Shown piece after piece: positions 6,619-10,090 of a stretch of DNA of 10,090 nt. A model generated the notes under the pieces. The model was not told the origin of the DNA, did no database searches, and was given only the letters and a program-made list of their open reading frames with translations. The translations under genes were made by a program, and so were the position numbers. Source of the DNA: Prevotella sp. (GTDB taxonomy: Bacteria; Bacteroidota; Bacteroidia; Bacteroidales; Bacteroidaceae); assembly GCA_017623335.1 (NCBI GenBank), contig JAGAPI010000302.1, forward strand, positions 1-10,090, in the 5' to 3' direction. Each line of letters opens with the position of its first letter. Position 1 is the stretch's first letter.

Positions 6619-7008
6619 AAATAATATAATGTGTTTAAAATTAATACTAAGCATCATCAGGTGCCATTCATTTCTCACATTATACAAAAAAAGTGGAGCC
6701 AGTTCGCTTGCTCGTTCCACGATAGAAGGCTCTCGCATTGCCCGATTTGTCGAAACGAGCAACGCCATAGCCCCACGGAAGATGATATATAAATAAATCC
6801 ACAAACGCTCCTGCCGACAAGAACCGACAAGAGGGAGTAAGGGATTATGTATATATACCTTACTGGGGCGTTCACGTTGCTTTGTTCTTGACAAATCGTT
6901 GAATTTGCGAGATTCTCTATCGTCAAAACCAAAGCGTCTGTAAACGCCTTTAATGTATAAAAAGTGCTGACCCAATCATTGCCGCCGGAGCAGCCCCTCA
7001 AGGGAAAG
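6619..7008 (-). other. Unusually long (~390 nt) leader of the GLUG gene
   Basis: Between the predicted transcript start (~7008) and ATG 6618 no recognised gene is present. Hairpins visible include AGTAAGG/CCTTACT (6836-6842 with 6858-6864), TTGCTCGTT/AACGAGCAA (6708-6716 with 6754-6762, 37-base loop) competing with GAGCC/GGCTC (6696-6700, 6728-6732), and CCCTTGAGGG near the 5' end. There is a 10-bp tandem repeat, CCGACAAGAA / CCGACAAGAG, at 6814-6833. The GLUG frame is open through the leader from ATG 6975, and a second minus frame is open at 6675-7016. Neither product looks like a known protein. Confidence 0.5.
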
Positions 7009-7013
7009 CGCCA

Positions 7014-7045
7014 CAAAAGTAAGGAAAAAGCGGCACTCCGACAAA
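7014..7045 (-). promoter_or_regulatory. Promoter of the GLUG-peptide unit
   Basis: The minus strand has TTTG (7045-7042), 20 bases, then TACTTTTG (7021-7014), matching TTTG-N19-21-TAnnTTTG exactly. Predicted transcript start is near 7008. Confidence 0.65.
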
Positions 7046-7126
7046 TATTTTGTCAGTTTTCTTGCGCCGCAGCGCATTATTTTCTTGAAAGTTTACAGAA
7101 CAAAGTACTAAAACTAAGAAAACGGG

Positions 7127-7357
7127 AGTAAATATTTATCCACTGCGCTCTTGCGAGCTGACACGGCACCCCTGCGGTGGACACGGCTTTCTTTAAGCCC
7201 TACCATTATGCGCCAACGAGCCGTGTCATCCAAAGGATGCCAATTCATCATCAGATGATGATACCGTGTGGCTTTTCTTTTATGCGAAGCCAGCAGTGTG
7301 TGATCGAAGAGCAGCCGTGTCAGTGCGGAGCACGCAGTGAAAAAAAATATTTTTTGA
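7127..7357 (+). repeat. ~230-bp structured repeat, copy B
   Basis: Second full copy of the element at 4565-4790. It folds better than copy A in several places: CACTGCG/CGCAGTG at the ends, CTGACACGGC (7159-7168) with GCCGTGTCAG (7313-7322), and TCATCAT/ATGATGA. In the first inner hairpin it has an A-T pair (7168-7178) where copy A has only G-C pairs, a change that keeps the stem. An 82-codon minus frame crosses it, but copy A breaks that frame by indels. Confidence 0.85.
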
Positions 7358-7364
7358 GGCAAAA

Positions 7365-7643
7365 TTTCACATAGTCCAACCCAAACAGGGGTATTGCACT
7401 GAACAACAGAGAATTACACATTTTCATAGTCCATCCCAAGTCCAACCCAGGTCCAACCCAAGCCCAACCCAAAACCCACAAAAAGCCATATTTTTTTGAT
7501 GTGGCGCGATAAAGCAACCGTTTTACATGACGGTTGGGGGATGGACCCGGGTTGGACTTGGGTTGGACTTGGGTTGGACTATAAAATCACGCAAACTCCT
7601 GAATAACAAAACAATATTCTAATTTGGGTTGGACTATGAGAAA
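7365..7643. repeat. 279-bp imperfect palindrome built of 5+5 inverted 11-mers
   Basis: The outer arms CATAGTCCAACCCAAA (7370-7385) and its exact complement (7623-7638) pair; with flanks the match is 20 of 21. Units of AGTCCAACCCA and close variants lie at 7373, 7428, 7439, 7450 and 7461. Their inverse, TGGGTTGGACT and variants, ends at 7635, 7580, 7569, 7558 and 7547. Every pair is centred on the same point (7504). The four inner units on each side are head-to-tail at 11-bp spacing. A smaller hairpin CAACCGT/ACGGTTG (7515-7536) lies right of centre. No gene was recognised in it. Confidence 0.85.
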
Positions 7644-7679
7644 AAACGGCAAAAAAAATTGTGTTTTCTGCAAAAACAG

Positions 7680-7805
7680 AACCGTAAATCGCCGATTTAG
7701 AGTCACCAATCGGCGATTTAGAACTGCCAATCGCCGATTGGGAGTCGCGAATCAACGATTTGGAGTCGTGAATGTATCGTTCAGAACCGTAAACGTATCG
7801 TTCAG
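7680..7805. repeat. Six tandem 21-bp repeats with palindromic cores
   Basis: Units start at 7680, 7701, 7722, 7743, 7764 and 7785. The first three contain the palindrome-like AATCGCCGATT or AATCGGCGATT; units 4-6 decay to AATCAACGATT, AATGTATCGTT and AAACGTATCGTT. Because 21 is a multiple of three, frames stay open on both strands as heptad repeats. These ORFs look accidental (no homology recognised, basic low-complexity product). It lies 55 bp before the MraZ box. Confidence 0.75.
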
Positions 7806-7860
7806 AATTACGAATACAGGGAGGACGAAAAATGTTTTCAAAAGTTAAATTTAGAAAAAA

Positions 7861-7890
7861 GTGGGGAAAAGTGGTGTAATGTGGGGAAAA
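7861..7890 (+). promoter_or_regulatory. MraZ operator (three GTGG repeats at 10-bp spacing)
   Basis: GTGGGGAAAA, GTGGTGTAAT and GTGGGGAAAA stand head to tail with 10-bp period. MraZ proteins are known to bind arrays of (G)TGGG-type repeats with this spacing upstream of their own gene. The array covers the place where the -33 element of the mraZ promoter should be, which fits autorepression. Confidence 0.8.
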
Positions 7891-7895
7891 ATCAT

Positions 7896-7903
7896 TATCT
7901 TTG
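7896..7903 (+). promoter_or_regulatory. -7 box of the dcw cluster promoter
   Basis: TATCTTTG matches TAnnTTTG exactly and lies directly after the MraZ repeats. Predicted transcript start is ~7909, giving a leader of about 28 nt to the mraZ GTG start. No clear TTTG lies at -33, where the operator repeats are instead. Confidence 0.65.
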
Positions 7904-7936
7904 CAAACAAAATTCAAAAAGATATAATAAGTACGC

Positions 7937-8389
7937 GTGCGACTGTTAGGAAACATAGAAGCAAAATTGGATGCAAAAGGGCGGGTATTCCTCCCTTCTG
8001 TACTTCGCAAACAGCTACAGGCTGCTGGCAAAGAGCGGCTTATTATGCGCAAGGACATATTCCAAAAATGCCTTACGCTCTATCCCGAAAGCGTGTGGTA
8101 CGAGCAGCTTGACGCCCTGCGCTCGCGGCTGAACCGCTGGAACAAGGAACACCAGATGATTTACCGCCAGTATCTTGCCGAGGCAGAGATGATACAGCTC
8201 GACGGCAACGGCAGGTTTCTCATCAGCAAGCGCAACATGCAGGTGGCAGGCATCAGTCAGGACGTGAGGTTTATCGGGATGAACGACTACATTGAGATTT
8301 GGAGCAACGACAATAGCGGCGAACCGTTTATGAATGCCGATGATTTCGGCTCGGCACTGGAGAAAATCATGGAGAGTGCTGAGTGTTAA
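7937..8389 (+). CDS. mraZ: MraZ, DNA-binding transcriptional regulator of the division/cell-wall cluster
   Basis: 150 aa, the usual family length. It contains the two AbrB-like half-domains: LGNIEAKLDAKGRVFLPSVL (3-22, the DxKGRxxLP signature) and the degenerate second copy IQLDGNGRFLISKRNM (86-101, DxxGRxxI). MraZ forms a ring-shaped multimer that binds repeated boxes upstream of its own gene and controls the dcw operon. The start is GTG 7937: an in-frame TAA at 7928-7930 excludes upstream starts, and MRLLGN aligns with the conserved family N-terminus. It is the first gene of the cluster, with rsmH 19 bp downstream. Confidence 0.95.
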   Translation: MRLLGNIEAKLDAKGRVFLPSVLRKQLQAAGKERLIMRKDIFQKCLTLYPESVWYEQLDALRSRLNRWNKEHQMIYRQYLAEAEMIQLDGNGRFLISKRNMQVAGISQDVRFIGMNDYIEIWSNDNSGEPFMNADDFGSALEKIMESAEC

Positions 8390-8408
8390 GTGTTGAGTTA
8401 GTACAGCG

Positions 8409-9341
8409 ATGAAAAAAAACAACGAGATAATAACAGCCGAAGGCTATCATGTGCCGGTGTTGCTCAATGAAAGTGTCGATGCACTTAACATAAAGCCCGG
8501 AGGCGTGTATGTTGACGTGACATTCGGAGGCGGCGGGCACTCGCGCGAGATTCTCAGCCGCATGGACGGCACGGCGCGCCTGTTCAGCTTCGACCAAGAC
8601 CCCGACGCCGAGCAGAACATCGTCGGCGACAAGCGGCTGACATTCGTAAGGAGCAACTTCAGATATCTGAAAAACTGGATGCGCTACTACGGCATTGAGC
8701 ACATAGACGGACTGCTTGCCGACCTTGGGGTGTCGAGCCATCATCTTGACGACAGTCAGCGGGGATTCTCGTTCAGATACGAGGACGCGCCATTAGACAT
8801 GAGGATGAACCAGCGCGGAGGGAAGACTGCCGCCGACATAGTGAACGACTACGACGAAGAGCGGCTTGCCGATGTGCTCTACCTTTACGGAGAACTGAAA
8901 AACTCGCGGAAACTTGCGGCGGCAATAGTCAAGGCAAGGTCACAGCAGAGAATAACGACGATAAACCAGCTGCTGGACGCGGTGGAAAAGCTGATGCCGC
9001 GCGAAAGGGAGAAGAAGGATATGGCAAAACTGTTTCAGGCTCTGAGAATAGAGGTAAACCATGAGATGGAAGCCCTGCGGGAAATGCTCCTGAGCGCAAC
9101 AGAGCTGCTGGCTGAGAACGGACGGCTGAGCGTGATAACATATCACTCGCTGGAAGACCGCATGGTGAAAAACATAATGAAAACGGGCAATGTTGAAGGA
9201 AAACTGAAACAAGATTTCTACGGGCGCATAGAATCGCCCTTCAAACTTGTGAAAAACAAGCCCGTAACCTCGGACAGCGAGGAGATGCAGCGCAACCCGC
9301 GCAGCCGGAGCGCAAAACTGAGAATCGCGGAAAAGAAATGA
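8409..9341 (+). CDS. rsmH: RsmH (MraW), 16S rRNA m4C1402 N4-methyltransferase
   Basis: 310 aa, normal length. RsmH uses S-adenosylmethionine to methylate N4 of C1402 in 16S rRNA near the P site. Motifs in order: HVPVLLNE (14-21), DVTFGGGGHSREIL (36-49, SAM-binding loop), FDQDPDA (61-67), DLGVSSHHLDDSQRGFSF (105-122), PLDMRM (128-133), KLFQALRIEVNHE (207-219), VITYHSLEDRMVK (242-254) and NPRSRSAKLR (296-305). All expected family blocks are present, so it should be active. Its place after mraZ and before ftsL is the conserved dcw order. The short gap after mraZ contains GAGTGCTGAGTGTTAAGTG-like simple repeats. Confidence 0.97.
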   Translation: MKKNNEIITAEGYHVPVLLNESVDALNIKPGGVYVDVTFGGGGHSREILSRMDGTARLFSFDQDPDAEQNIVGDKRLTFVRSNFRYLKNWMRYYGIEHIDGLLADLGVSSHHLDDSQRGFSFRYEDAPLDMRMNQRGGKTAADIVNDYDEERLADVLYLYGELKNSRKLAAAIVKARSQQRITTINQLLDAVEKLMPREREKKDMAKLFQALRIEVNHEMEALREMLLSATELLAENGRLSVITYHSLEDRMVKNIMKTGNVEGKLKQDFYGRIESPFKLVKNKPVTSDSEEMQRNPRSRSAKLRIAEKK

Positions 9342-9370
9342 AGAGTGAAAGATGAAGAATGAAGAATTTT

Positions 9371-9440
9371 AGTGCAAACCGAGTGAAGAGCCAAGCTCGC
9401 TTGAGCTTTTCCGAGGTGCAGCCGAAAATCGACAAAGTCA
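9371..9440 (+). repeat. Dispersed-type intergenic repeat between rsmH and ftsL
   Basis: About 70 bases beginning AGTGCAAACCGAGTGAAGAG, with a GCTC-GCTT-GAGC hairpin (9395-9406), continuing through TTCCGAGGTGCAGCCGAAAA to GACAAAGTCA. I recall very similar sequence scattered between genes in Prevotella genomes; that is memory, not a search. It is flanked on both sides by GATGAAGAATGAAGAATT-type simple repeats (9350-9369 and 9441-9457). Confidence 0.55.
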
Positions 9441-9911
9441 ATGAAGAATGAAGAATTGAAAACCGACGAAAGTCAATCAAATACAGCTGAAGAGATAAAG
9501 GACGAGAAAAGTCTTGCGGAACAGAAGTTCAACGCCGCCATAAAGAAGCTCAACGACAATGCCCGTGAGGAAGACGCTACACCATCGTCACGCATCACCT
9601 TCAGGGAGATTCTCGGCGGCAACATGCTCAGCGCACGGTGGATACGCTCACAGATATGGCTGATGCTGCTCATCGTGCTGTTCACATTCACATACGTGGC
9701 GTTCCGCTATCAGTGTCAGCAGGATATGATACAGATAAACAAGCTGAAGTCAAACCTGAAGGATGCAAAATACAAGGCTCTGTCTACATCGAGCGAGCTG
9801 ACAGAGCGGTGCAGGGAAAGTCACATTCTGAAAATGCTGAAGCAACAACACGACTCACTGCTACAGACAAGCGACAAGCCACCATATATAATATATGTGA
9901 GTGAGGAGTGA
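9441..9911 (+). CDS. ftsL: FtsL-like cell division protein (Bacteroidetes type)
   Basis: 156 aa, single-pass membrane protein. It has a charged cytoplasmic N-terminus (1-~68), one membrane segment (~72-88, IWLMLLIVLFTFTYVAF), then a periplasmic heptad-rich stretch (~92-140: QDMIQINKLKSNLKDAKYKALS...) and a short tail ending PPYIIYVSEE. This layout, and the position between rsmH and the ftsI-type PBP, fit FtsL, which acts with FtsB/FtsQ to activate septal peptidoglycan synthesis by FtsWI. FtsL sequences are poorly conserved, so the call rests on topology and context. The ATG lies in a GAATGAAGAATTG simple repeat, so the first residues (MKNEELK) are encoded by repeat DNA. Confidence 0.8.
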   Translation: MKNEELKTDESQSNTAEEIKDEKSLAEQKFNAAIKKLNDNAREEDATPSSRITFREILGGNMLSARWIRSQIWLMLLIVLFTFTYVAFRYQCQQDMIQINKLKSNLKDAKYKALSTSSELTERCRESHILKMLKQQHDSLLQTSDKPPYIIYVSEE

Positions 9912-9972
9912 GGAGTGTGGAGTGTCGGTTACACCGATTATGAATTATGAATTAAGAATTATGCATTAATAA
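9905..9972 (+). repeat. Short simple repeats in the ftsL-ftsI gap
   Basis: GAGGAGTGAGGAGTGTGGAGTG is followed by GAATTATGAATTAAGAATTATG-type units (about 10 bases each). Such low-complexity spacers recur in this cluster (also at 8370-8400 and 9342-9369) and overlap the end of the ftsL frame. No promoter was recognised here. Confidence 0.5.
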
Positions 9973-10090
9973 ATGGCAAAGTTCAACAATAAGAAGATAA
10001 TACCACGGTATCTGGCAATAGTCTGGATGCTCACCGCAGTCTGCGTTTTGGTAATCGTAAAGGCAGGCTATATAATGGTGGCTGAGAAAG
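9973..10090 (+). CDS. ftsI: Penicillin-binding protein, FtsI type (N-terminal 39 residues only)
   Basis: The frame starts at ATG 9973 and leaves the window at the right edge. The visible residues are a short basic cytoplasmic tail (MAKFNNKKIIPRYLA) followed by a membrane segment (~14-36, LAIVWMLTAVCVLVIVKAGYIMV). This matches the N-terminal anchor of class B PBPs, the transpeptidases that crosslink septal peptidoglycan. No catalytic motif is visible yet. The identification depends mainly on the conserved order mraZ-rsmH-ftsL-ftsI. Confidence 0.75.
   Translation, partial: MAKFNNKKIIPRYLAIVWMLTAVCVLVIVKAGYIMVAEK

Noticed and set aside
5182..6975. 597-aa version of the GLUG protein starting at 6975
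   Set aside because: It would bury a clean signal peptide at residue ~120. ATG 6618 is the credible start.
6675..7016. Minus-strand 113-codon frame in the GLUG leader
   Set aside because: No recognisable domain, odd composition, and it overlaps another open frame in the same leader. A non-coding leader explains the region as well.
7114..7362. Minus-strand 82-aa frame across copy B of the structured repeat
   Set aside because: Copy A of the same repeat breaks this frame by 1-2 base indels, so there is no coding conservation.
7365..7805. CRISPR array
   Set aside because: Repeats are 11 or 21 bp, head to tail without unique spacers, and partly inverted. No cas gene is present, and the HEPN gene is far too small for Cas13.
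7579..8058. Minus-strand 159-codon and plus-strand 74-codon frames through the 21-bp repeats
   Set aside because: Both are heptad repeats produced by a 21-bp period on either strand. The minus frame also runs through the MraZ operator and the start of mraZ.

Overview
The window looks like a chromosomal segment of a Bacteroidales bacterium, most likely Prevotella or a close relative. Four things point there: the TAnnTTTG -7 promoter boxes with an upstream TTTG and no convincing Shine-Dalgarno sites, the Bacteroidetes gene set (split GlsA/GlsB acyltransferases, GLUG-repeat secreted protein with a QGQRV...GIYIVNGKKV tail, FtsL-like protein), and the short GAAGAATGAAGAATT-type intergenic repeats. 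Genus is an inference; no rRNA is present.

Left part (1-3650, all minus strand): glsA (PlsC-type O-acyltransferase) is followed by glsB (GNAT-type N-acyltransferase), together predicted to make glycine/ornithine-type aminolipids. After them comes a large secreted right-handed beta-helix protein, pectinesterase-like in layout, that runs off the left edge. It has no stop inside the window and spans the first 1684 bases.

Middle part (3700-4800): a low-GC gene for an Abi-like HEPN protein with an intact RNxxxH RNase motif. Its leader is flanked by two perfect Bacteroidetes promoters that face each other. One (minus) drives the abi gene through a leader of about 85 nt. The other (plus) should drive a ~56-nt RNA that folds into one long hairpin ending in a T-run, fully antisense to the abi leader. 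I read this as a candidate HEPN toxin / small-RNA antitoxin module. The gene is bracketed by direct copies of a repeat end.

4800-7050: a two-gene minus-strand unit, with a promoter at 7014-7045, a very long leader, a GLUG-repeat secreted protein, a 54-aa peptide, and a perfect 20-bp-stem terminator.

7120-7900 contains no convincing gene but is dense in structure: a second copy of the ~230-bp structured repeat, a 279-bp symmetric palindrome built from five plus five 11-mers, and a 21-bp tandem array with palindromic cores. These end at the MraZ operator.

7861-10090 (plus strand): the start of the division and cell wall (dcw) cluster: MraZ box and promoter, mraZ, rsmH, an FtsL-like gene and the beginning of the FtsI-type penicillin-binding protein. 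An intergenic repeat sits between rsmH and ftsL.
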